A DNA stretch of 64,000 bases from Rhizobium esperanzae (GTDB lineage Bacteria; Pseudomonadota; Alphaproteobacteria; Rhizobiales; Rhizobiaceae). Below, piece after piece: positions 42,580-51,749 of this stretch. Location: contig NZ_MXPU01000014.1 in the NCBI RefSeq assembly GCF_002204185.1, forward strand, positions 115,488 through 179,487, read 5' to 3'. The notes under the pieces were generated by a model. It made no database searches. It was not told the DNA's origin and saw only the letters and a program-made list of their open reading frames with translations. A program made the translations under genes and the position numbers. Every line of letters starts with the position of its first letter. The stretch's first letter is position 1.

Positions 42580-43242
42580 TTAAAGCTGTCCCGTCCAGTC
42601 AAAATCCCGGACGTAGAGGCCGATCGGATTGAGGCGAATCGTCGCCTCATCCTGTGGCGCGGTGAGCGTCACCGTTGCGATCCCGCGGAAACGGCGTGTG
42701 CCGGTTTCCTTGCCCTTGCGGTCCCGCTCGTATTCCGTCCAGTCGATCTGATAGGTCTGGTTCGAGAGCGCGACGATGTTGTTGACCTCGATGGCAACGG
42801 TCGAGGACTTCGCCTTCTCGAATGGAGAATTGCCTCGAAACCAGGCGTTGACCTTCTCGGTTGACGGGTCGGAGGTGCGAAGAAGGGCGTAGGTGCGGTC
42901 GATATATTGCTTCTGCACCACCGCATCCGGCGTGATCGAGCGAAAGCTTGTGACGAAGTTGCCGAGTGTGGCGCGCACCACGCGGACATCGGCATACTCG
43001 ATCTGCTCGGGAAAGCCTGCCGTGACTGCGGCTCCGAGCTTGTCGACCTCGACGATGTAAGGCACGAGCCTCACTTGCGTGCTCAGATACATCGCGTAGC
43101 TGAAGCCGATGACGGCCATGACCAGGCCGAGGACACCGACAATGCGCCATGCGGCTGCGGCCTTCACATAGGAGCCATAACGTTCGCTCCATTCCTGGCG
43201 GGCGGCAAGATACGGGTTTTCCGGGGCGCGGTTCGCTGCCAT
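42580..43242 (-). CDS. trbF: Mating pore protein TrbF (VirB8-like)
   Basis: A 220-aa inner-membrane protein: short cytoplasmic N-terminus with N-P-Y-L-A-A-R-Q-E-W-S-E-R-Y, one membrane helix around residues 33-53, and a periplasmic NTF2-like VirB8 domain (residues 65-220). It nucleates assembly of the core complex. Located 20 bases after trbL. Confidence 0.92.
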   Translation of the reverse strand: MAANRAPENPYLAARQEWSERYGSYVKAAAAWRIVGVLGLVMAVIGFSYAMYLSTQVRLVPYIVEVDKLGAAVTAGFPEQIEYADVRVVRATLGNFVTSFRSITPDAVVQKQYIDRTYALLRTSDPSTEKVNAWFRGNSPFEKAKSSTVAIEVNNIVALSNQTYQIDWTEYERDRKGKETGTRRFRGIATVTLTAPQDEATIRLNPIGLYVRDFDWTGQL

Positions 43243-43262
43243 TTATTCTTCCCTTGTCTCGA

Positions 43263-44444
43263 TTACGGTTTGTCGTTGCGTTCGGGAGGAGGTTTCGGTC
43301 CGCTATGACCGCCGCGCTGTTGATCGAGCTTGGCGTTGGCCAGTCCGAGAATGGACCCCGCATAGGCGCCGGGCGAACCGATCGCCTTTTCCTTCGCGGC
43401 CGATCCGGCTGCTTGCGCGCCGGAACCGAAGCCTGCACCTATCCCCCGTAGAGCGGCACCAGCGACGGATGAACCGCCAGCTCGTGCGGCTTGAGCGGCC
43501 GCAAAGCCCGCGCCGGCAGCGCCGGCAGCGAGGAAGCCAGCGCCCGCGGCGAAAGAGGCCGCCTGCCCGCCGTGGCGGATCGCTTCCATTCCTCCGGAAA
43601 CCGATGCGCCCTGGACAACGCCTTGAATGATGTTCGGGACATACATGGCGATAATGAAGACCACGACGGAAATACCGGCGATGGCCAAGGTGGTGACGAA
43701 CTGATCTGACGAGGCAGTCGGAGCTTGAGCGAGGCCGAGCAGCACGTTCGATCCGATCTTGGCGATCATCACCAAGGCCATGAGCTTCATGCCGACGCCG
43801 AAGGCATAGACGAGGTAGCGAACAGCAAAGTCTTTCGTGAAGGAAGAGCCGCCCAGTCCGAGCATGATCATGCCGGCGAGCAAGCCGACATACATTTCGA
43901 CCATGACCGACACGAAAATAGCCGCAACCAGCGAGAAGCAGATGACAACGATGCCCATGGCGAGAACGGCGGCAATCGCGAGCGCATTGTCTTCGAACAC
44001 CCCGAACTGTGCTTGTTGCGACATTTGGGAGGCGACGCGGATGCCTGCATCGAACACTTCAGCGGGCGAAGCTGAACCCCCGCCGGCGCCAATCTGGAAA
44101 AGGCTGTCGACTACTGCTCGCGCAAAGGTCGGACCTTGGGTCAGAACGAATGCGAAGAACCCGATGAACATGATCCGCCGCACCAGTTCGGCGAACCAGC
44201 TGTCCAGTGAAGCTGACTGTATCGCCAACCAGACGGCGGCAATGCCGATCTCGATCGTTGCGAGAATCCAGAATAGGGATTTCGCCGCCTCCATGATGGT
44301 GGTCTCCCACCCCTTCGCAGCGGACGAGACCTGGTTTTCCAGTTCCGTGAGGACCTGTCCCTCCTGCGCAAATGCGGGAACTGCATAGGCGAGGAAGAAG
44401 AGGCCTGTAATCAGGAACGAACGCGCAACAGTTACCTTCACCAT
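43263..44444 (-). CDS. trbL: Mating pore membrane protein TrbL (VirB6-like)
   Basis: A 393-aa polytopic protein with signal peptide (A-F-A near 26), at least five further membrane helices between residues 50 and 260, and a long glycine/alanine-rich C-terminal tail (285-360). This is the TrbL/VirB6 layout, forming part of the inner-membrane channel. Overlaps trbK by 7 bases. The tail is of low complexity and may vary between plasmids. Confidence 0.93.
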   Translation of the reverse strand: MVKVTVARSFLITGLFFLAYAVPAFAQEGQVLTELENQVSSAAKGWETTIMEAAKSLFWILATIEIGIAAVWLAIQSASLDSWFAELVRRIMFIGFFAFVLTQGPTFARAVVDSLFQIGAGGGSASPAEVFDAGIRVASQMSQQAQFGVFEDNALAIAAVLAMGIVVICFSLVAAIFVSVMVEMYVGLLAGMIMLGLGGSSFTKDFAVRYLVYAFGVGMKLMALVMIAKIGSNVLLGLAQAPTASSDQFVTTLAIAGISVVVFIIAMYVPNIIQGVVQGASVSGGMEAIRHGGQAASFAAGAGFLAAGAAGAGFAAAQAARAGGSSVAGAALRGIGAGFGSGAQAAGSAAKEKAIGSPGAYAGSILGLANAKLDQQRGGHSGPKPPPERNDKP

Positions 44445-44641
44445 CTCGGGCGCATCTCCTGGCCTTCCTTGATCGGCGGCAGTTCCTTGTCGGAGCCGAA
44501 GAATTTTTCCCGGACGGCGCGCTGCTCCTCGGTTAGCGCAGTTATTCCTGTGTTTCGCGAATTGAGGATTAGCACAGTCGCTGCAGACGATGCAGCGGCG
44601 GCAGCCACCAGCAAGGCAATCAGGACGGGGCGGCTCACCAT
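44438..44641 (-). CDS. trbK: TrbK-type small protein
   Basis: A 67-aa protein with one N-terminal hydrophobic helix (residues 6-26) and a short polar domain ending G-Q-E-M-R-P-R-W, which echoes the end of TrbJ (G-Q-K-M-E-P-R-W). In Ti plasmids TrbK gives entry exclusion. It has no Cys after the signal, so it is not a lipoprotein here, unlike RP4 TrbK. Overlaps trbJ and trbL. Confidence 0.78.
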   Translation of the reverse strand: MVSRPVLIALLVAAAAASSAATVLILNSRNTGITALTEEQRAVREKFFGSDKELPPIKEGQEMRPRW

Positions 44642-45438
44642 CGCGGTTCCATTTTCTGGCCTTCCGGAACGCTCTTGACCTCCGCGTTGAAGAACTTTTC
44701 CCGCCGCGCCTGCGCCAGGTCCTTGTCGGTCTGTTCCGTCTGAAGCCAGGTTCCCATCATTGTCATCTGTTGGGAGACGAGACCGCGAAGCTTCTGCATT
44801 TGCGCGACTTGCTGGGCGGCGATCTCGTGGCCGACCTGCAAGGCCTTCATCTGCCCGTCAGCCGTTTCGGACATCGACCTCAACGACGACATCGAATCTT
44901 CCTCGCTATCGAACTGGTCGGCCGTGAGGCTCGCCGCTTTCAGCGAGCTGGCGATTGTGTCGCGGTTGGTGTTCGACCAGGACTGGTAGGTCGAGGAGAA
45001 CGTTGCGTTGTCCGGCAAATTCGTCTTGAGATCGGCATAACTCTGAAAGCGCTGCTGAAGAACGTCGTCCGCATTCCCCATCGAAAAGGCGATGCCCTGT
45101 CCCTGGTCGACGATACTGCGCAGCTGGTTGAGATCGCTTTCGACCTGACCCCAGACATGGTGAGGAAGCTGCGCAGTGTTTTGCAGCATGTTCTCGTAGA
45201 TCTTCAGCTGGTTCTGGATCTGCTCTGCAAGCTGGCTGATCTGGGTCAGTTGATTGTCGACCTGGATGCCGGAGCTTTTCATGAGATCCACGAGCTGCGC
45301 ATTGTTGGCGAGCTGCGTCCATTCGGTCGCAGCGCCGGTGGCTGTACCGGCTTGCACTGAGCCTGCAGCTCCGATCACGAGAGCGGCGGCCGCCAAGCGG
45401 GCAAGCCATCTATTCGTACTTGAGTAGCGATGCGGCAT
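44635..45438 (-). CDS. trbJ: Mating pore protein TrbJ (VirB5-like)
   Basis: A 267-aa secreted protein with signal peptide ending V-Q-A near residue 30, followed by long helices (60-110, 175-245). TrbJ corresponds to VirB5, a minor pilus component. The chosen ATG has GAGGAGTTCACG upstream and overlaps the trbE 3' end by 29 bases; an upstream in-frame ATG at 45486 lies deeper in trbE. Confidence 0.9.
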   Translation of the reverse strand: MPHRYSSTNRWLARLAAAALVIGAAGSVQAGTATGAATEWTQLANNAQLVDLMKSSGIQVDNQLTQISQLAEQIQNQLKIYENMLQNTAQLPHHVWGQVESDLNQLRSIVDQGQGIAFSMGNADDVLQQRFQSYADLKTNLPDNATFSSTYQSWSNTNRDTIASSLKAASLTADQFDSEEDSMSSLRSMSETADGQMKALQVGHEIAAQQVAQMQKLRGLVSQQMTMMGTWLQTEQTDKDLAQARREKFFNAEVKSVPEGQKMEPRW

Positions 45439-47866
45439 CGTGAACTCCTCTCGTTTCAAGCCAGTGGATCGGCCAGTCGCGGCCATGTTCGGATTTCAGC
45501 GCGCGGATGCGTTTGAGGTCCTCTTTGCCCGACGCGCCGACGAAGCTCAGGGCGACTGGCCCAAGCGACATGTCGAAGAGCCGCCGGCCTTCTGGCGTGG
45601 CGACGTAGTATTCGCGCTTCGGCATGGCGGTAGCGACGATCTCGATCTGTCGCTCGTTGAAGCCGATGCTCTCGTAGAATTCTCGCGTGCCCGACTCACG
45701 GGCGGCGCCATTCGGAAGGCAAATCTTGGTCGGGCAGGATTCCTTCAGCACGTCGATAATCCCGGACCGTTCGGCATCGGAGATCGATTGGGTCGCAAGA
45801 ACGACAGCGCAATTCGCCTTGCGCAGCACCTTCAGCCACTCGCGAATCTTGTCGCGGAATACAGGATGGCCGAGCATCAGCCACGCCTCGTCGAGCACGA
45901 TCAGACTGGGGGACCCATCCAAACGCTTCTCAATTCGACGGAACAGGTAGGTCAGCACTGGCACGAGATTTCGCTCACCCATGTTCATCAGTTGTTCGGT
46001 CTCGAAGGTCTGGAAGGCGCCGAGCGTGAGGCCGTCCTCTTCCCCATCGAGAAGCTGGCCCATTGGACCATCGACGGTGTAGTGATGCAGTGCGTCCTTG
46101 ATCTCGCGCAGCTGCACGCCGCTGACGAAATCAGACAGCGACCGACCGGATGCGCTCGCCATCAGGCCGATCTGCCGAGAGATGGCGTTACGATGATCGG
46201 GGGTGATGGTGACACCCTGCAGGCCGACCAGCATCTCGATCCATTCTGTCGCCCACGCCCGGTCGGCGTCACTTTTGAGTTCGGACAAGGGGCAAAAGGC
46301 CAACGCCCTTTCTCCCTCCGCACTGTCACCACCGATCTCATAGTGATCGCCGCCGGCTGCATGCGTCAGGGGCAGAAGTGAACTGCCTTTGTCAAAGGCG
46401 AAGATCTGCGCATTTTCGTACCGGCGAAACTGTGCCGCGATCAGGGCGAGCAAAGTAGACTTGCCTGAACCGGTCGGCCCGAAGATCAGCGTGTGGCCGA
46501 CATCATCGACGTGCAGGTTCAGACGGAACGCTGTCGAGCCGCTCGCGACCTGCATCAAGGGCGGGGAATTCGGTGGGTAAAAGGGGCATGGGGAGACCGG
46601 ATTTCCGGACCAGACGGAGTTCAGCGGAATCAAGTCGGCGAGATTGCTGGTGTTGATCAGCGGCTCACGGATGTTGCAATACCAGTTGCCTGGCAAGCTA
46701 CCGAGATAGGCGTCAGTGGCGTTGAGCGTTTCGATCCGCGCCCCGAAACCTTCCGCCTGGATCAGCCGGCGGATCGCTTCGGCCTTCTCCTGGAGTGCTT
46801 CGCGATCGCTGTCGAACAGCACGACGACCGGTGTGTAATAGCCATAGGCAACCAGCTGCGATGAGGCCTGCGCGATGGCGTCCTCAGTCTCGGCCACCAT
46901 GGTCATGGCGTCCTGGTCGACGGATCGACTTTGTGTCTGGAATATCTGGTCGAAGAACGGCCGAACTTTCTGTTGCCATTTCTTGCGTGTGCGTTCGAGC
47001 TTCTGTCGGGCCTCCTCGGCATCGAGAAAGATGAAGCGCGATGACCATCGGTAGGTCAGCGGCATCAGGTCTAGGCTGTTCAGAATGCCCGGCCAGCTTT
47101 CGGCCGGCAGACCATCGATCGCAACGACGCCGAGGAAACGGTTTTCGACTTTTGGCGTCAGCCCGTGTTCGAGCTCTGCGGTGGCGATCCAGTCGAGATA
47201 CATGGGAACATCGGGAAGCCGGATTGGATGGCTTTCCCCGGTGGTGCAGAATCGGGCGAACTGGAGGAGCTCGTCATATCGGGCAATCCTCTCCCCTCCC
47301 CTTTCGACCGTTTCGCGGGTTTCCATTCGTCGGATCGAAAGTGTGTTGGCAAAATACTGCTCAAGCTCTCGCACCGCGTTCTTGAACACGAAGAGCACAG
47401 TGTCCGCGTAGGATTTCTTCCGGCTTTCCTCATCCGAGTAGATGTATTTGCTGAGAGCAGTCTTCCTGGACTCGAGCGGCCGGTAGGTAAGGATCAGCGC
47501 ATGCTTGCTCTCGAAATGCCCCTGCTCGCGTGCGAAATGCGCCCGGCGCTCGACATCGATCGCACGGGTCACCGGGTCAGGGAAATGGCAACGGTCTTCC
47601 GAGGGATAGTCGACCGTCGGAATGCGGATGGCCTCGACCTGGATCATCCAGCCACTTCCAAGCCGTGACAGAACGGCATTGATCTGCCTCGACAGCTCGT
47701 TGCGCTCGAGGTCGGTCGCGCTTTCGGAGTCCGGGCCAGCGAAATACCAGCCGGCCATCAGGCTTCCGTCCTTCAACAGGAGGACACCATTGTCGACGAG
47801 GCCGGCATAGGGAACGAGATCGGCGAAGGATGGGCCGGTCACCCGGAAGCGTTTGAGAGCTACCAT
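45410..47866 (-). CDS. trbE: Conjugation ATPase TrbE (VirB4-like)
   Basis: An 818-aa VirB4-family ATPase. N-terminal domain with G-L-V-D-N-G-V-L near residue 22, Walker A F-G-P-T-G-S-G-K-S-T near 452-461, Walker B L-I-V-L-D-E-A-W near 645 and downstream A-T-Q-S-I near 688. It energises pilus assembly and substrate transport at the inner membrane. Starts 10 bases after trbD. Confidence 0.95.
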   Translation of the reverse strand: MVALKRFRVTGPSFADLVPYAGLVDNGVLLLKDGSLMAGWYFAGPDSESATDLERNELSRQINAVLSRLGSGWMIQVEAIRIPTVDYPSEDRCHFPDPVTRAIDVERRAHFAREQGHFESKHALILTYRPLESRKTALSKYIYSDEESRKKSYADTVLFVFKNAVRELEQYFANTLSIRRMETRETVERGGERIARYDELLQFARFCTTGESHPIRLPDVPMYLDWIATAELEHGLTPKVENRFLGVVAIDGLPAESWPGILNSLDLMPLTYRWSSRFIFLDAEEARQKLERTRKKWQQKVRPFFDQIFQTQSRSVDQDAMTMVAETEDAIAQASSQLVAYGYYTPVVVLFDSDREALQEKAEAIRRLIQAEGFGARIETLNATDAYLGSLPGNWYCNIREPLINTSNLADLIPLNSVWSGNPVSPCPFYPPNSPPLMQVASGSTAFRLNLHVDDVGHTLIFGPTGSGKSTLLALIAAQFRRYENAQIFAFDKGSSLLPLTHAAGGDHYEIGGDSAEGERALAFCPLSELKSDADRAWATEWIEMLVGLQGVTITPDHRNAISRQIGLMASASGRSLSDFVSGVQLREIKDALHHYTVDGPMGQLLDGEEDGLTLGAFQTFETEQLMNMGERNLVPVLTYLFRRIEKRLDGSPSLIVLDEAWLMLGHPVFRDKIREWLKVLRKANCAVVLATQSISDAERSGIIDVLKESCPTKICLPNGAARESGTREFYESIGFNERQIEIVATAMPKREYYVATPEGRRLFDMSLGPVALSFVGASGKEDLKRIRALKSEHGRDWPIHWLETRGVHDAASLLKYE

Positions 47867-47876
47867 GGCCGTCTCC

Positions 47877-48176
47877 TCAATACCGTCGCCACGGCGAAGT
47901 GGTCGCCTTGTAGTAGGGCCTGTAGGAAATGTGCCTGATATAGACTTGCCGCATCAGCGGATCGGACTTCGCCATCATCCTGAGCAGCCCGACGATCACG
48001 ACCCATACAGCGACGCCGAAGAGCGCCGAATAAACAGTGAGGACGACGAAGATCAGGATCACCGCTGCAAGACCCGTGATCAGCACCAGCTCCCGGTCGG
48101 CGCCCATCAGTAGGTTCGGGCGCGAAAGCGCGCGGTGGATTCGGTTGCGCCGCAGGCCGGAAAGGGACTCAACCAT
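47877..48176 (-). CDS. trbD: Mating pore protein TrbD (VirB3-like)
   Basis: A 99-aa inner-membrane protein with two adjacent hydrophobic stretches (residues 32-65), an N-terminal R-I-H-R-A-L-S-R-P segment and Y-I-R-H-I-S-Y-R-P-Y-Y near the end. The start giving M-V-E-S-L overlaps trbC by 8 bases. VirB3-type partner of TrbE. Confidence 0.88.
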   Translation of the reverse strand: MVESLSGLRRNRIHRALSRPNLLMGADRELVLITGLAAVILIFVVLTVYSALFGVAVWVVIVGLLRMMAKSDPLMRQVYIRHISYRPYYKATTSPWRRY

Positions 48177-48549
48177 GATCGCCCTCCCCTCCTCCGTTCG
48201 AAACAATTGTGATCTGATCGTCCGTCAGCCCGATCGAAGCGCCCGTCGCACCGAACAGGCCGACGATGTTGGTGGCGCCGAGCAGGATGCCGGCGACGAG
48301 AACGACGTACACAAGTCGCCGCGCGAAATCGTTGAGCTCGCCGCCGAAGATGAGCATGCCGCCGGCAATGGCCACGGCTGCAAGCGCGATCGCACCCGCG
48401 ACCGGACCTGTGATCGACTCCTGGATCTGTTGCAGCGGCCCTTCCCATGGGAGGCTGCCGCCGGAGCTGGCAAGCGCCGGCGCGACCGAGGCAAGAACGA
48501 TTGGCACCGCCCAGAGCGCGGCAACGATGAGAGCATGCTTACGCGACAT
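48169..48549 (-). CDS. trbC: Pilin TrbC (VirB2-like)
   Basis: A 126-aa prepilin: signal peptide ending A-L-A near residue 26, then two hydrophobic helices (52-70 and 76-100) separated by a short loop, typical of cyclic-pilin precursors. It starts inside the last codons of trbB. TraF encoded at 34055 is the expected processing and cyclisation enzyme. Confidence 0.88.
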   Translation of the reverse strand: MSRKHALIVAALWAVPIVLASVAPALASSGGSLPWEGPLQQIQESITGPVAGAIALAAVAIAGGMLIFGGELNDFARRLVYVVLVAGILLGATNIVGLFGATGASIGLTDDQITIVSNGGGEGDHG

Positions 48550-49516
48550 GGCGCGCCTCCTGTTCTTCGGTGAGCTGATCGGATTCGATCTCGTACCGTC
48601 CGTTGATGAACCGCTCGACTTGGATGATGTCTCGAACAAGACGCCCACGCGGCGTCCGTTCGATCGAGATAACCAGGTCGACGGCCTCTCCGATCACCTC
48701 GGGCATCGGCTGCTGGCTTGCTTCGGCGGTCAGCTGTTCAAGGCGACGCAGCGCCGACATGGCAGTGTTGGAGTGAACGGTCGCCACGCCCCCGGGGTGG
48801 CCGGTGTTCCAGGCCTTGAGCAACGTCAGGGCCGCGCCGTCGCGGACTTCGCCAACGACGATCCGGTCGGGACGCAGCCGCATGGTGCTCTTCAAGAGCC
48901 GCGCCATATCGATCGTATCGCTGGTATGGAGGAGAACGGCGTTTTCGGCCGCGCATTGGATTTCCGCGGTGTCTTCAAGAATGACCAGGCGATCCTCCGG
49001 CGCAGATTTGACGATCGCGTCGATCACAGCGTTTGCAAGCGTCGTCTTGCCCGAACCGGTTCCTCCGGAAATGATAATGTTAAGCCTCGCGGAAATGGCG
49101 CTGCGGATCGTCGATGCCTGGTACTCGCTCATGACGCCGGTGCGGACATAATCTTCGAGCGGAATGAGGCGTGACGCGCGGCGCCGAATGGTAAAGGCAG
49201 GCTTGGCGACGATTGGGGGCAACAGACCCTCAAAGCGGTGGCCGCCGATCGGCAGCTCGCCGGAGATGATCGGCTGTTCCGTGTCCACTTCGGATTGAAG
49301 CGCATGCGCCACGGTCCCGATCACCATCTCCGCGGCGGCAGACGACATCTCGCCGGCGGGCGCAACGCCGTGACCGAGGCGTTCGATGAACAGCTTTCCG
49401 TCCGGATTGAGCATGATCTCGACAACATTCGCGTCGTCCAGCGCCACGCAGAGCTGATCGCCAAGCGCTTCTTGCAGTTTGCGGACAAGCCGCGGGTGGG
49501 AGCGGAGCTGGTTCAC
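48539..49516 (-). CDS. trbB: Conjugation ATPase TrbB (VirB11-like)
   Basis: A 325-aa hexameric secretion ATPase with Walker A G-G-T-G-S-G-K-T at 151-158, an E-D-T-A-E-I Asp-box near 179, the V-G-E-V-R-D Walker B near 218 and the His-box G-H-P-G-G near 237. First structural gene of the trb operon, 10 bases after traI, preceded by AAGGAGGAATC. Confidence 0.95.
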   Translation of the reverse strand: MNQLRSHPRLVRKLQEALGDQLCVALDDANVVEIMLNPDGKLFIERLGHGVAPAGEMSSAAAEMVIGTVAHALQSEVDTEQPIISGELPIGGHRFEGLLPPIVAKPAFTIRRRASRLIPLEDYVRTGVMSEYQASTIRSAISARLNIIISGGTGSGKTTLANAVIDAIVKSAPEDRLVILEDTAEIQCAAENAVLLHTSDTIDMARLLKSTMRLRPDRIVVGEVRDGAALTLLKAWNTGHPGGVATVHSNTAMSALRRLEQLTAEASQQPMPEVIGEAVDLVISIERTPRGRLVRDIIQVERFINGRYEIESDQLTEEQEARHVA

Positions 49517-49526
49517 GGATTCCTCC

Positions 49527-50150
49527 TTAGGCTGCCTGGCTGAGAGGGCTGAGTTCAGAACGGCAATTGGAAGGACGGAGCCTGAGGAACGTGTCCGTAC
49601 TGGCTCGCAGTGTGCCCGCCACGGCCATCGTCACGCCGATCTTCTTCGGCTCGCCCAAACGCTGCAGCGGCCATCCAACGCGAGCGAGGATCCGCTCGAA
49701 CCGGAGATCGGTCACAGTCACAATCTCGGTGTAGCCATTCGCAATGCACCATTCGATGATGCCCGCAAACATGGTCAGGGTCGCCTCATGGACGACGCCA
49801 TCCCCCTCCCCTCCGCGAGAGCCGTGTCGACGCAGAAGCGAGAACTCTCGATCATTGCCGCATGACTGTTGAGTTGACCGAGGGGGAGAAGCGACGGAAA
49901 AACGTCGGCCACCATTGTCGGACCAACGGCGGGAAGGAGCCTTGCGCACCCCGCCAGTTGGCCAGGTCTCCGCGACGGCGAGAAGATAGGTTGGCCGGAG
50001 CGCGTCAAAACTATCCGACTCACATCCTGCCGATACGTCGACTTCCCAACCCAGGCGATCCGAAAAGACCCGCGCACGAAGCTGGAAATGGATGTGAAGG
50101 AGGTGCGCTTCTTGAATCGTCCGGGGCGTCGAGAACGCGAAAACCTGCAT
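49527..50150 (-). pseudogene. traI: Acyl-homoserine-lactone synthase TraI, core scrambled by two compensating indels
   Basis: The 207-codon frame is open throughout. Residues 1-62 (L-R-A-R-V-F near 25, L-R-P-T-Y-L-L-A near 51) and the last ~85 residues (F-A-G-I-I-E-W, V-T-D-L-R-F-E-R-I-L) match TraI, but the middle ~53 codons do not. In the next frame, 49806-49964 encodes exactly the missing family core: L-A-G-C-A-R-L-L, G-P-T-M, and S-R-F-C-V-D. One extra base near 49964 and one missing base in the C run at 49802-49806 explain this. Core residues including the Arg of S-R-F are absent from the readable frame, so the enzyme should be inactive. It heads the trb operon with GGAGAAATTC before ATG. 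Confidence 0.85.
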
Positions 50151-50210
50151 GAATTTCTCCGTCGTTGTTGGTCGGCGGGCAAATCAGCACAGATTGGAAT
50201 CGCGGGGCAG

Positions 50211-50222
50211 TTGTAGGATTCA
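50211..50222 (-). promoter_or_regulatory. Candidate tra box-like site, traI proximal
   Basis: On the reverse strand this reads TGAATCCTACAA, the 12-base core shared with 30584-30595 and 50310-50321. It lies 61 bases upstream of the traI start, around a likely promoter position. Confidence 0.5.
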
Positions 50223-50309
50223 ACATGCGCGTTGCGAGGTGAGTCGCGGTTCATGAAGGTTGTGGTGCTACAGAACCTCCGAATCTCCTTGCTGTGATAC
50301 TGTTCGGAT

Positions 50310-50324
50310 TTGTAGGATTCACAG
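50310..50324 (-). promoter_or_regulatory. Candidate tra box-like site, traI distal
   Basis: On the reverse strand CTGTGAATCCTACAA, identical over 15 bases to the oriT-spacer copy at 30581-30595. It is 160 bases upstream of traI and about 200 upstream of repA, so it could also affect replication gene expression, as on Ti plasmids where TraR raises repABC copy number. Confidence 0.6.
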
Positions 50325-50490
50325 GAGAACAATCCGGGATCATGGAGCCGTAGTGCGGAGCCTAACTCTCGGAGCGGAAAAGCAAAAATCCGAATAGTTT
50401 CGTGCAGATTGTCCCCGGTCGTTAACCTTTCGTTAACCCTAAACTTCTGGACCAGTTCGGAGAATCGTGTTCTATCTTGGCGGGCAATGG

Positions 50491-50502
50491 CCGGTTAACC
50501 GG
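50491..50502. promoter_or_regulatory. Perfect 12-base palindrome upstream of repA
   Basis: CCGGTTAACCGG, 24 bases before the repA start and overlapping its leader. RepA/RepB of repABC plasmids repress their own operon at dyads in this place; this is a candidate operator. Confidence 0.55.
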
Positions 50503-50525
50503 TAGGAAGCCGCCAAGAGGGACAG

Positions 50526-51749
50526 ATGGCGATAGCAAACCGAGTAGAAACAGTTGTTGGCTCGAAGGAAGATGCCGGCAGCAAAATCATGCGCCATGCC
50601 GGGCTCTTGTCCGGGCAATTGCAGCAGCTCAGAACTCGTATGTATCCGCCAAAGTCAGAAAAGACCCTGCGTCCCTTTCTGACCAACGAAGTGTCGAAGC
50701 TGACGTCTATACCCGATTCCACCCTGAAGCTCATGTCCACCGAAGGGCGTGGACCGGTTCCCAGCAGGCTGGAAAATAACCATCGCGTCTACACGCTGGC
50801 CCAGATTAATGAACTGCGTGAATTGTTCGCGATGCAGAAACCTGCAGACGCCTTGCGATTCCTTCCTCGTCGGCGTGCCGGCGAGCACCTCCAGGTTCTT
50901 GCGATAGCCAACTTCAAGGGCGGCAGCGCGAAAACGACAACCTGCGTCCACCTTGCCCACTATCTCGCCCTTCATGGGTATCGCGTCCTCGCGCTCGACC
51001 TAGACCCGCAGGCATCCTTGTCGGCTTTGTTCGGTGCTCAGCCAGAGGTTGACGTCGGCTCGAATGAAACCATCTATGCCACGTTGCGTTACGACGATGC
51101 CGAACGTCGTCCAATCCGCGAGATAATTCGCAAGACATATTTCGATGGTATCGATCTCATTCCTGGCAATCTTGAAGTCATGGAGTATGAGCACGAAACA
51201 CCACGGATCTTGGCGAACAAGTCCAGTTCCGGCGCGATCTTCTTTGAACGGCTGAAACTCGCCCTTTCGGACGTCGAGGCGGACTACGACATCGTGATTC
51301 TCGACACTCCGCCGTCGCTCGGCTTTCTGACGTTGAGCGCGATATACGCCGCGACTAGCATGATCATCACGGTCCACCCGGCCATGCTGGACGTCGCGTC
51401 AATGAGCCAGTTTCTTCTCATGATGGGCGATCTGATTAGTGTTTTGAACGAGAGCGGCGCTCAGTTGGACCAGGACTTCATTCGGTATCTGGTCACACGG
51501 CACGACACAAATGACGCGCCACAGTCGCAAGTCGTTGCGATGCTTCGGCACCTGTTCGGCTCCGATGTACTATTGCCAACCGCCATTGAAAGCACCGCCG
51601 TTGAGGCCGCCGGCTTGGCGAAACGCTCGGTATACGAGCTCGAATTGGGGCAGATCGGGCGCGATACTCATAAGCGTGCCCGCGAGGCAGTAGATGCTGT
51701 GAACGAGGCGATTGTTCGCCTCGTCAATGAGAGCTGGGGGCGGACATGA
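50526..51749 (+). CDS. repA: Plasmid partition ATPase RepA (ParA family)
   Basis: A 407-aa ParA-type protein with an N-terminal DNA-binding domain (T-S-I-P-D-S-T-L-K near residue 60) and the deviant Walker A K131-G-G-S-A-K136-T-T, followed by L-D-L-D-P-Q-A-S-L near 158 and D-T-P-P-S near 260. RepA segregates the plasmid with RepB and represses repABC. AGGGACAG precedes the ATG. repB begins in its last codon (ATGA). Confidence 0.96.
   Translation: MAIANRVETVVGSKEDAGSKIMRHAGLLSGQLQQLRTRMYPPKSEKTLRPFLTNEVSKLTSIPDSTLKLMSTEGRGPVPSRLENNHRVYTLAQINELRELFAMQKPADALRFLPRRRAGEHLQVLAIANFKGGSAKTTTCVHLAHYLALHGYRVLALDLDPQASLSALFGAQPEVDVGSNETIYATLRYDDAERRPIREIIRKTYFDGIDLIPGNLEVMEYEHETPRILANKSSSGAIFFERLKLALSDVEADYDIVILDTPPSLGFLTLSAIYAATSMIITVHPAMLDVASMSQFLLMMGDLISVLNESGAQLDQDFIRYLVTRHDTNDAPQSQVVAMLRHLFGSDVLLPTAIESTAVEAAGLAKRSVYELELGQIGRDTHKRAREAVDAVNEAIVRLVNESWGRT

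Larger units (their letters stand above)
50151..50525. promoter_or_regulatory. traI-repA divergent control region
   Basis: 375 bases with no gene. Besides the two tra box-like sites it holds GTTAACC repeats (50420-50439), a perfect palindrome CCGGTTAACCGG at 50491-50502 just before repA, and a TATCTT -10-like box near 50472. It should contain divergent promoters for traI-trb and repABC. Confidence 0.7.
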
